Below, one piece after another: positions 16,479-27,658 of a stretch of DNA of 64,000 nt; positions within the stretch are counted from its first letter, which is position 1, and every line of letters begins with the position of its first letter. Location of the stretch: the NCBI GenBank assembly GCA_965243325.1, contig CBDEUQ010000003.1, positions 124,001-188,000 of the forward strand. Direction: 5' to 3'. A model generated the notes under the pieces. The model was not told the origin of the DNA, searched no databases, and saw nothing but the letters and a program-made list of their open reading frames with translations. The position numbers were made by a program, and so were the translations under genes. Origin of the DNA: JANQOH01 sp965243325 (GTDB taxonomy: Bacteria; Pseudomonadota; Alphaproteobacteria; UBA7887).

Positions 16479-18774
16479 GTGCCGCGAAGGTCGCGAAGTT
16501 GACGATGTCGGAGACCGTGGCGCCGAGCGGCACGATCTGAACCGGCTTTTCGAGGCCCATGAGCAACGGTCCGATGAGCGTGCCGCCGCCGAGCTCCTGC
16601 AACAGCTTGGACGAGATGTTGGCGCTGTGCAGCGCCGGCATGACGAGCACGTTCGCCGGACCCGACAGGCGGCAGAACGGATAGAGCTCTCGGAGATCGA
16701 CGTTGAGCGCCACGTCGGCGGCGATTTCGCCGTCGTACTCGAAATCGACACGGCGTGCATCGAGGATGTCGATCGTCTGGCGGACCCGCAGTCCGCGCTC
16801 GCGCAACGGGTTGCCGTAGGTCGAGAACGACAGGAGGGCGACGCGCGGTTCGTGGCCCATCTCGCGCGCCTTGGCCGCGCTCTGGCAGGCGATATCCGCG
16901 AGTTGTTCGGGGGTCGGCAGCTCGGTGACGGTCGAATCGGCGATGAACACCGTCCGGTCACGCATGACCGCGATCGACAGCCCCATGCGCATCTCACCCG
17001 GGCGCGGGTCGAGAACGCGGCTCACGTCCTCCAGCGCTACGTAGTAGCTGCGCGTGACGCCGGTCACCATTCCGTCGGCATCACCGTGCGCCACCATGCA
17101 GGCGCCGAACACGTTGCGATCCTGGTTCACCAAGCGTTGGCAGTCGCGGTGGAGATAGCCGTTGCGCTGCAGCCTGGCGTACAGGAAGTCGGTGTACCGC
17201 GTGTTCTGGCGGCTGATGCGTGCGTTCTGAATCTCCAGCGCCTGCGGTTCGCGCAGGCCGATCGCGGCCATGGTCTCGCGGATCGGCGCCTCGCGGCCGA
17301 TCAGCACGGGGGTGCCCAACCCGGCGGCGCGCCACTGGATGGCGGCGCGGATGGTCTTTTCCTCCTCGCCTTCGGCGAAGACCATCCGCACCGGGTGCGC
17401 CTGCACCTCGGCCTGGATCCGGTGCATGCTCGCCGCGGTCGGATCGAGTCGCGCCTCGAGCTGGTGCTGGTAGGCCTCGAAATCGGCGATTGGCCGCCCG
17501 GCAACGCCGGTTTCCATCGCCGCCCTGGCCACCGCCGGCGGTATGCGCGCAATCAGCCGCGGGTCGAACGGCTTGGGAATGATGTAGTTGGGGCCGTATT
17601 GCAGGCGCCGCGTGGCATAGGCGGTCGCCACCTCGTCGGGGACGTCCTCGCGCGCGAGCTCGGCAAGCGCGTAGGCCGCGGCGACCTTCATGTCATCGTT
17701 GATAGTGGTCGCGCGGACGTCGAGTGCGCCGCGGAAGATGTAGGGAAACCCGAGCACGTTGTTGACCTGATTCGGATAGTCCGACCGGCCGGTCGCCATG
17801 ATGGCATCCGGGCGCACCGCGTCGACCGCCTCGGGCGAAATTTCCGGATCCGGGTTGGCCATGGCGAAGATGATCGGCCGGACGGCCATCGACCGCACCA
17901 TGTCGGCGGTCATCGCGTTCTTGATCGACAGGCCGAAGAACACGTCGGCGCCGGCCACGGCGTCCTCGAGCGTCCGCAGCGGCGTGTCGACGGCGTGCGC
18001 CGACTTCCACTGGTTCATGCCGGCTTCGCGGCCCCTGTAGATGACCCCGCGGGTGTCACAGAGAATCGCGTTTTCGTTCGGCAGGCCCATGCGCTTCAGC
18101 AGTTCGAGGCAGGCGATGCCCGCGGCGCCGGCGCCGTTGCAGACGATGCGTGCGCTTTCGAGCGTGCGCCCGGTCAGGTCGAGAGCGTTGACGAGGCCGG
18201 CGGCGGCGATGATGGCGGTGCCGTGCTGGTCGTCGTGAAACACCGGCACGTCCATGCACTCGCGCAGACGCTGCTCGATGACGAAGCACTCCGGCGCCTT
18301 GATGTCCTCGAGATTGATCCCGCCCCAGCTCTTGCCGAGGAAGCGTACGCAGTTGACGAACTCGTCGACGTCTTCGGTGTCGACCTCGAGATCGATACCG
18401 TCGATATCGGCGAAGCGCTTGAAGAGCACGGCCTTGCCCTCCATGACCGGCTTCGACGACAGCGCGCCGAGATTGCCGAGACCGAGCACCGCCGTCCCGT
18501 TCGAGATCACCGCCACGACGTTGCCGCGCGCGGTGTAGTCGTAGGAGACCTCCGGCGCCTTTCTGATCTCCAGGCAGGGCGCCGCGACGCCCGGCGAATA
18601 TGCGAGCGACAGGTCGTGCGCCGTCGTCAGCGGCTTGGTGGCGCGAATCTCCAGCTTGCCGGGCTTGCCCCTGGTGTGGAACGCCAGCGCTTCCTCACCG
18701 GTGGTGCGCACGATGGCGGTGGATGGAGGCATCGCCCGCACCGCCTCCCGCGGCGTCTGTTCAAGGCCTGACAA
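16435..18774 (-). CDS. maeB: NADP-dependent malic enzyme with C-terminal phosphotransacetylase-like domain
   Basis: A 779-aa cytosolic enzyme decarboxylating malate to pyruvate. The malic domain (about 1-430) has SLAYSPGVAAPC, the metal/substrate loop FHDDQHGTA and the dinucleotide-binding GAGAAGIACLELL. The C-terminal part (about 440-770) is phosphate acetyl/butaryltransferase-like (MVFAEGEEEKTIRAA, VTELPTPEQLADIA). In known MaeB proteins this domain regulates the enzyme, for example by acetyl-CoA, and is not catalytic. It is divergent from mutS with a 59-bp gap holding both promoters, and its 3' end overlaps phoR. Confidence 0.95.
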   Translation of the reverse strand: MSGLEQTPREAVRAMPPSTAIVRTTGEEALAFHTRGKPGKLEIRATKPLTTAHDLSLAYSPGVAAPCLEIRKAPEVSYDYTARGNVVAVISNGTAVLGLGNLGALSSKPVMEGKAVLFKRFADIDGIDLEVDTEDVDEFVNCVRFLGKSWGGINLEDIKAPECFVIEQRLRECMDVPVFHDDQHGTAIIAAAGLVNALDLTGRTLESARIVCNGAGAAGIACLELLKRMGLPNENAILCDTRGVIYRGREAGMNQWKSAHAVDTPLRTLEDAVAGADVFFGLSIKNAMTADMVRSMAVRPIIFAMANPDPEISPEAVDAVRPDAIMATGRSDYPNQVNNVLGFPYIFRGALDVRATTINDDMKVAAAYALAELAREDVPDEVATAYATRRLQYGPNYIIPKPFDPRLIARIPPAVARAAMETGVAGRPIADFEAYQHQLEARLDPTAASMHRIQAEVQAHPVRMVFAEGEEEKTIRAAIQWRAAGLGTPVLIGREAPIRETMAAIGLREPQALEIQNARISRQNTRYTDFLYARLQRNGYLHRDCQRLVNQDRNVFGACMVAHGDADGMVTGVTRSYYVALEDVSRVLDPRPGEMRMGLSIAVMRDRTVFIADSTVTELPTPEQLADIACQSAAKAREMGHEPRVALLSFSTYGNPLRERGLRVRQTIDILDARRVDFEYDGEIAADVALNVDLRELYPFCRLSGPANVLVMPALHSANISSKLLQELGGGTLIGPLLMGLEKPVQIVPLGATVSDIVNFATFAAHEAIRHRTKAAPVR

Positions 18775-18833
18775 GCAATCTAGAGTCCGGCCGCGGTGCC
18801 GTAAAGCGGTGCCGGGTCGCGAACGGCGGGACC

Positions 18834-21506
18834 ATGTCCGGGCGAACCCAGTCGACGAAACGGCGGCGCGCGGCCGAAGCGACGCCGATGATGGCCCAGT
18901 ATCTCAAGATCAAGCGCCAGCACCCGGACGCGCTGCTCTTCTATCGCATGGGCGACTTCTACGAGATGTTCTTCGACGATGCGGTGCAGGCGGCCGCGTC
19001 GCTGGGCATCGCGCTGACCCGCCGGGGCCGGCACGAGGGCCGCGAGGTTCCCATGTGCGGCGTGCCCGCTCACAGCCACGAATCCTACCTCGAGAGGCTC
19101 ATCCGCGCCGGTTTCAAGGTGGCGATCTGCGAGCAGACGGAAGACCCCGCGGCGGCGCGCAAGCGCGGGTCCAAGGGCCCGGTCGCGCGCGACGTGGTCC
19201 GCCTCGTCACTCCGGGGACTCTCGTCGAGGACAGCCTGCTCGACTCGCGCGCACACAACCATCTGGCGGCGGTAGCGCGGACAAACGGCGCCTGGGGCGT
19301 CGCGTGGCTCGACATGTCGACCGGCGGCTTCTCCGTCGCCGCGCCGGCGCCTGCGGCGCTCGCCGCCCTGCTGGCGCAGGTCGCGCCGGGGGAGTTGCTG
19401 GCTCCCGAGCCGCTGGCCGACGAGCCGGCGCTTGCCGATTGGGCCGGTGCGACGACCCTGCTGCCCGCGGTGCGCTTCGACTCGGCCGCCGCGGCGCGCC
19501 GCCTGGGCGAAGTCTACGGCGTCGCCACGCTCGACTCGTTCGGCAACTTCGACCGCTCCGAGGTCGCCGCCGCCGGGGCCCTTGTCGACTATCTCGATCT
19601 CACCCAGAAGGGGCAGCGGCCGCGCCTCGCACCGCTGCGGCGCCAGGCGGACGGCGCCGTGATGACCATCGACGCGGCGACGCGGCGCAATCTCGAGCTC
19701 GTGCGGGCGCTCGACGGCGGCCGCCGCGGCAGCCTTCTCGACGTCGTGGACCGCACGCGAACGGCGGCCGGCGGACGTCTGCTTGCGGCGCGCCTCGCCG
19801 CCCCCTCGACCGACCCGGCAGCCATTGCCGTGCGGCTCGACATGGTGGCGTTCTTCGTCGCCGCGGACGAGGCGCGTGAAGCGGTACGCGATCTGCTTGC
19901 CGGTTGCGGCGACATCGAGCGCTCGCTCGGGCGCCTGTGCATCGGCCGCGGCGGTCCGCGCGACCTCGCCTCGCTGCGCGACTCGCTGCGCGCCGCCGAT
20001 TCCCTGCGGGCGCACCTCGCCGACGGTGCCGGAAGACTGGCACCGCTTCCCGACGGCCTCGCCGACGCGGTCGCCCGCCTCGGCGTCCACGACGTGCTCG
20101 TCGACCGGCTGGCCCGCGCGCTCGCCGCCGACCTGCCCCTGCTCGCGCGCGACGGCGGCTTCATCGCCGGCGGCTATGTCGCCGCGCTCGACGAACAACA
20201 TGCGCTGCGCGACGAGAGCCGGCGTCTCATCGGCGCCTTGCAGGCGGAGTACGCGGATCGGACCGGCGTCGCCTCGCTCAAGGTCAAGCACAACAACGTG
20301 CTCGGGTATTTCGTCGAAGTCGGTGCGAATCGCGGCGAGAGGCTGCTCGGCGACGACGGGTTCATCCACCGCCAGACGATGGCCGGCACGATGCGGTTCA
20401 CGACGACGGAGCTTGCCGACCTCGCCGACCGGATCGCGCGCGCCGCGGACCGCGCGCTGGCGATGGAGCTCGAGCTGTTCGACGATCTGGTCGGCGAGGC
20501 GACGGCGCGCTCGGACGACATCGCCGCCGCCGCCGCCGCGGTTGCCGAGATCGACATGGCGGCGGCCGGCGCCGCCCTTGCCGTCGAGCGCGATTACTGT
20601 CGGCCCGAAGTCGACGAGGGCCGGGATTTCGCGGTCTCCGGCGGCCGCCATCCCGTGGTCGAGGCGACGGCGCAGGGACCGACGGCGGCGGAATTCGTCG
20701 CCAACGACTGCAAGCTGGCCGCCGGCAGCCGCCTGTGGTTGCTGACCGGACCCAATATGGCCGGCAAGAGCACGTTCCTGCGTCAGAACGCGCTGATCGC
20801 GGTCCTCGCGCAGGCCGGCTGCTACGTGCCTGCGCGCGCTTGCCGGATCGGCGTCGTGGACCGCCTGTTCAGCCGCGTCGGCGCGGCGGACGATCTGGCG
20901 CGCGGTCGCTCGACCTTCATGGTGGAGATGGTCGAAACGGCGGCGATCCTCAACCAGGCGGGGCCGCGCGCGCTGGTCATTCTCGACGAGATCGGCCGCG
21001 GCACGGCCACGTTCGACGGCCTCTCCATTGCCTGGGCGACGATCGAGCACCTGCACGCGGTGAACCGTTGCCGGGCCCTGTTCGCGACGCACTACCACGA
21101 GCTCACGCGCCTTGCCGCGCGGCTGGACGATCTCGCCTGCCACACCATGCGGGTGCGCGAGTGGCGGGGCGAGGCGGTCTTCCTGTACGAAGTCGCTCCC
21201 GGCGCCGCCGACCGTTCGTACGGCATCCACGTCGCGAGGCTGGCGGGCCTGCCGACGTCCGTCGTCGCCCGCGCCCAGGCGGTGCTGAAAACCCTGGAAA
21301 GCGACGAGGGCGGCTCGGCGGCGGCGAGGCTGGCGGACGACCTGCCGCTGTTCGCGACGGCGCATGACACGGCGCCCGCGCCGGCCGCCGAACCGCCGGC
21401 ACTCGGCTTGCTGCGCGAGACCGACGCCGACGCGCTCAGCCCGCGCGACGCGCTCGAGCTCGTCTACCGCCTGCGCGAACTGGCGGGCGCGCCGGACGAG
21501 CGGTAG
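18834..21506 (+). CDS. mutS: DNA mismatch repair protein MutS
   Basis: An 890-aa mismatch-recognition ATPase. The mismatch-reading Phe-x-Glu motif is in YRMGDFYEMFFDDA (about residues 39-52), the Walker A is GPNMAGKST, Walker B is LVILDEIGRGT, and the ABC-like signature precedes it in DDLARGRSTFMVEM. Start at 18834 gives a normal short N-terminal tail (MSGRTQSTKRRRAAEATPMM). The coding strand is convergent with the peptide ABC operon, only 7 bp apart. Confidence 0.97.
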   Translation: MSGRTQSTKRRRAAEATPMMAQYLKIKRQHPDALLFYRMGDFYEMFFDDAVQAAASLGIALTRRGRHEGREVPMCGVPAHSHESYLERLIRAGFKVAICEQTEDPAAARKRGSKGPVARDVVRLVTPGTLVEDSLLDSRAHNHLAAVARTNGAWGVAWLDMSTGGFSVAAPAPAALAALLAQVAPGELLAPEPLADEPALADWAGATTLLPAVRFDSAAAARRLGEVYGVATLDSFGNFDRSEVAAAGALVDYLDLTQKGQRPRLAPLRRQADGAVMTIDAATRRNLELVRALDGGRRGSLLDVVDRTRTAAGGRLLAARLAAPSTDPAAIAVRLDMVAFFVAADEAREAVRDLLAGCGDIERSLGRLCIGRGGPRDLASLRDSLRAADSLRAHLADGAGRLAPLPDGLADAVARLGVHDVLVDRLARALAADLPLLARDGGFIAGGYVAALDEQHALRDESRRLIGALQAEYADRTGVASLKVKHNNVLGYFVEVGANRGERLLGDDGFIHRQTMAGTMRFTTTELADLADRIARAADRALAMELELFDDLVGEATARSDDIAAAAAAVAEIDMAAAGAALAVERDYCRPEVDEGRDFAVSGGRHPVVEATAQGPTAAEFVANDCKLAAGSRLWLLTGPNMAGKSTFLRQNALIAVLAQAGCYVPARACRIGVVDRLFSRVGAADDLARGRSTFMVEMVETAAILNQAGPRALVILDEIGRGTATFDGLSIAWATIEHLHAVNRCRALFATHYHELTRLAARLDDLACHTMRVREWRGEAVFLYEVAPGAADRSYGIHVARLAGLPTSVVARAQAVLKTLESDEGGSAAARLADDLPLFATAHDTAPAPAAEPPALGLLRETDADALSPRDALELVYRLRELAGAPDER

Positions 21507-21513
21507 ACGGCGC

Positions 21514-22470
21514 TCAGGCGCGCCGCAGACGGGGGTCGAGGGCGTCGCGCAGGCCGTCGCCGATGTAGTTGACGCTCAGCACCGTGAGGGAGAGGGCGAG
21601 GCCGGGCCACAGCACGCGCGACGGCGTGACGGCCATGAAGTTCGCGCCGTCGAAGAGCAGCCTCCCCCAGGTCGGGAAATCGGGCGGGAATCCCAGCCCG
21701 AGGAACGACAGGGCCGACTCGGTGACGATCGCGTTGGCGATGCCGAGCGTCGCCGACACCGCGACCGGGCTCAGCACGTTGGGCAGGATGTGGCGCGAGA
21801 CGATGCGGCGGGGGCGGGTGCCGATGCTGCGCGCGGCGGTGACGAACTCGCGTTCCTTGAGTGCGAGCACCTCGCCACGGACGATGCGCGCCGCCTGCAT
21901 CCAGTTGGTTATGCCGATGACGAACACGATCAGCAGGAATATCCCCGTCTCCGGGCCGAAGGCAGCGCGCAGGCTGTCGCGAAACAGCATGACGGCGACG
22001 AGGAGCAGCGGCAGCAGCGGCAGGGCGAGGAACAGGTCGGTGAACCGCATCAGCACGCCGTCGAGACGGTCGAAGAACCCGGCGACCACCCCCACCGTCG
22101 TGCCGAGCGCGAGCGACAGCACCATGGCGGCGAAACCCACGGCCAGCGAGATGCGCCCGCCCGCGAGCACCTGCGCGAGCGTATCCCGGCCCAGGTTGTC
22201 CGTCCCCATCGGGTGGGCGAGCGAGGGCCCCTGGTTCTTCGCCCGGATGTCGAGATGGTGCGGGTCGACGTCGTGGAGCGCCGGGCCTGCCGCGACCGCC
22301 AGAACGATGGCCAGAAATACCGCGGCGCCGACGAGCGCGCCGGTGTGGGCGCGGAAGGCGATCCACACGTCCGCCGCGGGCGAGCGGTGGCGGCGTCCGG
22401 CGCGCAGGTCGGGGACCGCCCCCGGCGGGCCGGCCCCGAACTCTCCGGACGTTGGCGGTGTGCGATCCAT
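21514..22470 (-). CDS. Peptide/nickel-type ABC transporter permease (DppC/OppC family)
   Basis: A 318-aa permease with the OppC N-terminal region (HPMGTDNLGRDTLAQVLAG) and a BPD permease core. The coupling loop is EREFVTAARSIGTRPRRIVSRHILPN. About six membrane segments are visible, the first at about 46-66. It is the last gene of the five-gene importer (ATPase, ATPase, binding protein, DppB, DppC). The substrate, usually an oligopeptide or similar, cannot be read from the permease. Confidence 0.9.
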   Translation of the reverse strand: MDRTPPTSGEFGAGPPGAVPDLRAGRRHRSPAADVWIAFRAHTGALVGAAVFLAIVLAVAAGPALHDVDPHHLDIRAKNQGPSLAHPMGTDNLGRDTLAQVLAGGRISLAVGFAAMVLSLALGTTVGVVAGFFDRLDGVLMRFTDLFLALPLLPLLLVAVMLFRDSLRAAFGPETGIFLLIVFVIGITNWMQAARIVRGEVLALKEREFVTAARSIGTRPRRIVSRHILPNVLSPVAVSATLGIANAIVTESALSFLGLGFPPDFPTWGRLLFDGANFMAVTPSRVLWPGLALSLTVLSVNYIGDGLRDALDPRLRRA

Positions 22471-22497
22471 GGTCGATTGCCGGCCTCTGGTTCCAGC

Positions 22498-23511
22498 TCA
22501 GTCGTAGCGGATGCGCGGATCGAGGACGCCGTAGAGGGCGTCGGCGACGAGGTTGAACAGCACGATCAGTACCGCGAACATGAACGTCAGCGTCTGCACC
22601 GTCGGGATGTCGCCGCCCTGGATGGCGACGATGAGGAGCTGGCCGAGGCCGTTCACGCGGAACACCTGCTCGGTGATGATGGCGCCGCCGAAGACCGTGG
22701 GAATGCCGAGCGCGATCATCGTCACCACCGGGATCATGCTGTTGCGCAGGACGTGGACGAACAGCACCGTCCGCTCGCGCAGTCCCTTGGCGCGCGCGGT
22801 GCGGACGTAGTCCAGCGTCAGATTGTCGAGCACGGAGGCACGCACGAAGCGGCTGAGCTGCGCCGCGTTGTACAGCGCCAGGACCGCCACGGGCATCAGA
22901 AGCTGCTTGACCTGCACCCAGAAGCTCGCGAGGTCCGTCACCTCGTGCGTCGTATCGTAGATCGACGGCAGCCACTGGAGCCCGACACTGAAGACCATGA
23001 TCGCCAGCAGGCCGGTGAAGAACGTCGGCACCGAGAAGCCCGCCATCGATACGAAGGTGCCGACCTGGTCGAACCACGAGTACTGCCGGTAGGCGGACAC
23101 GATCCCGATCGGCAGCGCGATGGCGATGCCGACGATGTAGGACAGCCCGACGACCCACAGCGTCTGCGGCAGGCGTTCGGCGATCAGATCGACGACCGGG
23201 CTGCGCGTCGCCCACGAGAGCACCCGCGGGCGCCCTTCGGAATCGCCGAATTCGACGCCGAACGCCCGCTCCGCCAGATTGAGCGGCTCGTTGACGAAGA
23301 ACTGCTCCATCCACTTCGCGTAGCGGACGTGGAACGGCTGTCCGAGCCCCAGCGAGTCGCGGATCTCCGCCCGCACCTCCGGGGGGATGGTCAGGGGAAG
23401 TTGCGCGGTCGGATCGTTGGGTGCGAGGTCGAGCAGGGCGAAGACGACGAAGCTGATCGCCACGAGCGTCGGTATCGCGAAGAGCAGACGCCGGACGACG
23501 AAACGGAGCAT
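22498..23511 (-). CDS. Peptide/nickel-type ABC transporter permease (DppB/OppB family)
   Basis: A 337-aa DppB-type permease opening with LRFVVRRLLFAIPTLVAISF, the usual first membrane segment. The coupling loop is YVRTARAKGLRERTVLFVHVLRNS and the C-terminal DPRIRYD is the typical tail. It contains the extended periplasmic loop between the first two segments found in this family. It lies 27 bp upstream of the DppC gene and 28 bp downstream of the binding protein. Confidence 0.92.
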   Translation of the reverse strand: MLRFVVRRLLFAIPTLVAISFVVFALLDLAPNDPTAQLPLTIPPEVRAEIRDSLGLGQPFHVRYAKWMEQFFVNEPLNLAERAFGVEFGDSEGRPRVLSWATRSPVVDLIAERLPQTLWVVGLSYIVGIAIALPIGIVSAYRQYSWFDQVGTFVSMAGFSVPTFFTGLLAIMVFSVGLQWLPSIYDTTHEVTDLASFWVQVKQLLMPVAVLALYNAAQLSRFVRASVLDNLTLDYVRTARAKGLRERTVLFVHVLRNSMIPVVTMIALGIPTVFGGAIITEQVFRVNGLGQLLIVAIQGGDIPTVQTLTFMFAVLIVLFNLVADALYGVLDPRIRYD

Positions 23512-23539
23512 TGCCCGCGACCGAGGTCCACCGGCCGGC

Positions 23540-25252
23540 TCAGCGATGCCAGTCGGCGACGTTCCACAGCTCCGAATCCCAGGGGTTCATCCGCACGCCG
23601 AGGAGCGTGTCGGCGCGGGCGGAGACCTTGGCCCGCCATATGAGCGGGATGATCGTGTGGCCGCCGACGAGGATGTCGTTCATCCGTCGGGCGAGCGCGG
23701 CGCGTTCTTCCATCGACGCGGTGTGCGCCATCCGCGCCGACAGCGCATCGTACTCGGGATCGCAGAAGCGCTGGATGTTGGTGCCGAGCCACTGATTTTC
23801 CGGACCCGGGATCCGCTCGCACGTCCACCGCGCCATGTAGGCCTCGGGATCGATGCCGTCGAACGTGTTGGTGAACATTTCGATGTCGGCGTAGAACTTC
23901 GTGATCGTGTCCGGGCTCGCCGGATCGCCGCCGAAGAACACCGCCGCGTCGATGTTGCGCAGTTCCGTCTCGACGCCGATCGCCTCCCACATCTGCTTGA
24001 TCAGGGCCTGGGTGCCCTGGCGCACCGAGTTGGTCGACGTCTGGTAGAGAACCGACAGGCGCACGCCGTCTCTTTGCCTGACGCCGTCGCCGCCGGGCAG
24101 CCAGCCCGCCTCGTCCAGAATGCGGTTCGCCTCGTCGACGTCGGGGATACGGCACGCGTCGTTCGCGGTCGACGCGTACGCGGCCGGCGCCGGCAGGACG
24201 TTGCAGGCGACGCGGCCGGCCGCCCCGTACCCGGCCTCGACGAGGATCTCGCGGTCGATGGCGAGCGACAGCGCCCGGCGCACCGCGGGGTCGGACAGGA
24301 ACGGATGCGGATTGGTCCCGTCCAGATACAGCGAGCGCCGTTCCGGCCCGAGCGCCGCGTCGACGTTCGTCTGGTTGACCATGAGACGCTCCACCGCGGT
24401 GCCGAAGCCGGCGAGCACCGTGCCCCGGCCCGCCGCGCTCATTTGCGCCAGCACCTCGGGCTCCACCTGGAGGTTCCAGGCGTAGTCGAACTCGCCGGTC
24501 TCGAGCACCGCGCGCGCGGCGGAGGCCGCGTCGCCGCCGCCCTTGAACGTCGCCGTGGCGAAGGCGGGCTTGCCGGCCTCGCGGTAGCGTTCGTTGGCAA
24601 CGAAGGTGATGACGTCGTTGGCGCGGAATTCCCGGACCTCGAACGGGCCGGTGCCGACGGGGCCGAAGTTCTGCGCGCTGCAGGCGTGGGCGCGGGCGCC
24701 GAAGCAATCCTCGAACTGGGCCTTCTGGAGGATCGGGGTCATGGACCCGACGAAGGGTCCCCAGGGGAACGGCTTGGCGACCGCGAAGCGGATTCGCACC
24801 GTGCCCGGGTCCAGCGCCTCGACGGCCGCGACGTCGGCGAAGATGGCGGCGGCGTTGCAGCCCATCTCCTCGTGCAGGCAGTAGGCGCCGGTAAACGCCA
24901 CGTCGGCGGCCGTGAACGGCGTGCCGTCGGCCCACATCACGTCCTGCCGGAGCGTCCAGGTGATCGATTTCAGATCGGCGGCGACGCCGCCGTTCTCCAC
25001 CGTCGGGATTTCCGCGGCCAGCGCCGGGACCATGGTCCCGTTCTCGTCGTAGCGCGCGAGCGGTTCCAGCACCAGCGACGCCGCCTCGATGTCCTTGATG
25101 CCGCCCGACAGGTAGGGGTTGAGAGTGGAAGCGGCCTGCCAGTAGAGAATGTCGAGATGACCGTCGCGGCCGCGCTCGGCACCTGCCGCACCCGCCAGGA
25201 GCGCCGCCGCCGCCAGCGCCGCCGCCGCGATCGGGCCGGATCGATTGCGCAT
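23540..25252 (-). CDS. Family 5 extracellular solute-binding protein (peptide ABC importer)
   Basis: A 570-aa periplasmic receptor. Start at 25252 has AAAGGA upstream and yields a signal peptide (MRNRSGPIAAAALAAAALLA...). The family 5 features are WTLRQDVMWADGTPFTAADV near residues 110-130 and the RRALSLAIDRE segment near 300. Family 5 proteins bind oligopeptides, opines, nickel chelates or oligosaccharides. The length and Asp/Asn-rich pocket region do not decide among them. It sits between the ATPase pair and the permeases. Confidence 0.9.
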   Translation of the reverse strand: MRNRSGPIAAAALAAAALLAGAAGAERGRDGHLDILYWQAASTLNPYLSGGIKDIEAASLVLEPLARYDENGTMVPALAAEIPTVENGGVAADLKSITWTLRQDVMWADGTPFTAADVAFTGAYCLHEEMGCNAAAIFADVAAVEALDPGTVRIRFAVAKPFPWGPFVGSMTPILQKAQFEDCFGARAHACSAQNFGPVGTGPFEVREFRANDVITFVANERYREAGKPAFATATFKGGGDAASAARAVLETGEFDYAWNLQVEPEVLAQMSAAGRGTVLAGFGTAVERLMVNQTNVDAALGPERRSLYLDGTNPHPFLSDPAVRRALSLAIDREILVEAGYGAAGRVACNVLPAPAAYASTANDACRIPDVDEANRILDEAGWLPGGDGVRQRDGVRLSVLYQTSTNSVRQGTQALIKQMWEAIGVETELRNIDAAVFFGGDPASPDTITKFYADIEMFTNTFDGIDPEAYMARWTCERIPGPENQWLGTNIQRFCDPEYDALSARMAHTASMEERAALARRMNDILVGGHTIIPLIWRAKVSARADTLLGVRMNPWDSELWNVADWHR

Positions 25253-25391
25253 TTCGCGTGTCCTTTGCAACGGAACGGGTCGGAGGGCGAACGCCGCGTC
25301 GACGATCCCGCGTCGGCTGCCGGCTGTCAACTTGCCGCAAGCACGCGAAGCGATTGCCCGTTGCGGCGCGACTCGCGGCCGCGCGCCGCCG

Positions 25392-26364
25392 TCACTCCGC
25401 CAGGTGGCAGGCGACGCGGTGGCCGGGGCGCAGCTCGCGCCACTCCGGCGCCCGGCGCGTGCACTCGGCGACCGCTTCCGGGCAGCGGCCGCTGAACCGG
25501 CAGCCCGGCGGCGGCGCGGCGGGGTCCGGCGGGTCGCCGCGAAGGACGATGCGCCGCCGCCGCGCCTCGCGCTCCGGATCGGCGCGGGGCACCGCCGAAA
25601 GCAGGGCGCGGGTGTAGGGATGCAGTGGTTCGCGGTACAGCGCGTCGCTTTCGGCGAGCTCGACGAGCTTGCCGAGATACATGACCGCCACCCGGTCGGC
25701 GATGTGGCGCACCATGCCGAGGTCGTGAGAGATGAAGAGATAGGTCAGGCCGCGGCGGTCCTGCAGGTCTTCCAGCAGGTTCACCACCTGCGCCTGAATC
25801 GACACGTCGAGGGCGGCGATCGGTTCGTCGCAGACGATGAATTCAGGGTCGAGAGCCAGCGCGCGCGCGACGCCGACGCGCTGACGCTGGCCCCCGGAGA
25901 ACTCGTGCGGATAGCGGTTGGCGAAACCGGGATCGAGCCCGACCGCCTCGAGCAGCGATTCCACGCGCTCCGCGAGCGCCGCGCCCCGCGCCGCCCGGTG
26001 CTCGCGCAGTGGCTCGCCGACGATGGCGCCGACGGTCATGCGCGGGTTCAGGCTGTCGTACGGGTCCTGAAAGATCATCTGCATCCGCGCCCGTTGCCGC
26101 CGCAACGCCTCGCCGCCCAGCGTCGCCAGGTCGGTGCCGCGGAAGCGGATGCGCCCCGCCGTCGGCGCCTGCAGCCGCAGCATGGTCCGGCCCACCGTGG
26201 ACTTGCCGCAGCCGCTTTCGCCGACGAGGCCCAGCGTTTCACGCGCGCGGATCTCGAAGTCGATCCCGTCGACCGCGCGGACGGCGCCGACGCGGCGGCG
26301 AAAGACCCCGCGGACGACCGGGAAATGCTTGACGAGGTTCTCGACGGCGACGAGCGGCGCGTCC

Positions 26365-26372
<8 letters not shown>
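25392..26372 (-). CDS. Oligopeptide-type ABC transporter ATP-binding protein (DppF/OppF family)
   Basis: A 326-aa ATPase: Walker A GESGCGKST, signature SGGQRQR, Walker B FIVCDEPIAALD and the OppF-type C-terminal Fe-S-like/Cys region CRFSGRCPEAVAEC. Start taken at 26372 (MPEDAPLVAVENLVKHF), which overlaps the DppD stop by 8 bp; an in-frame ATG at 26396 is also possible. It pairs with the DppD-type ATPase as the heterodimeric motor of the importer. Confidence 0.92.
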
Positions 26373-27381
<1,009 letters not shown>

Positions 27382-27658
27382 GCCGCCGCGAGGCGCGCGT
27401 CGCCGGACCGAATCGACATTGCGCCCCTCCTCCGCTTTTCCGCCGCCCGCCGGCCGGGCCAGCGTAGCGGCAGCCGCGAAACGCGGCAAATGCGCGCCTT
27501 TCGCACGCCTTCGGCCGGTGGGGTTGCCCGTGGTGCGGGCATCGGTATATCCGGCACCGGCCACTGGGGCCGCCGTCGTTGCCGCCGCCACGCGGCGCGG
27601 GTCCGGCGGGTGCGAACTGTCGCCGCGGAGCCCCGCCCGCGGCGGGGGAGGAGTCTCG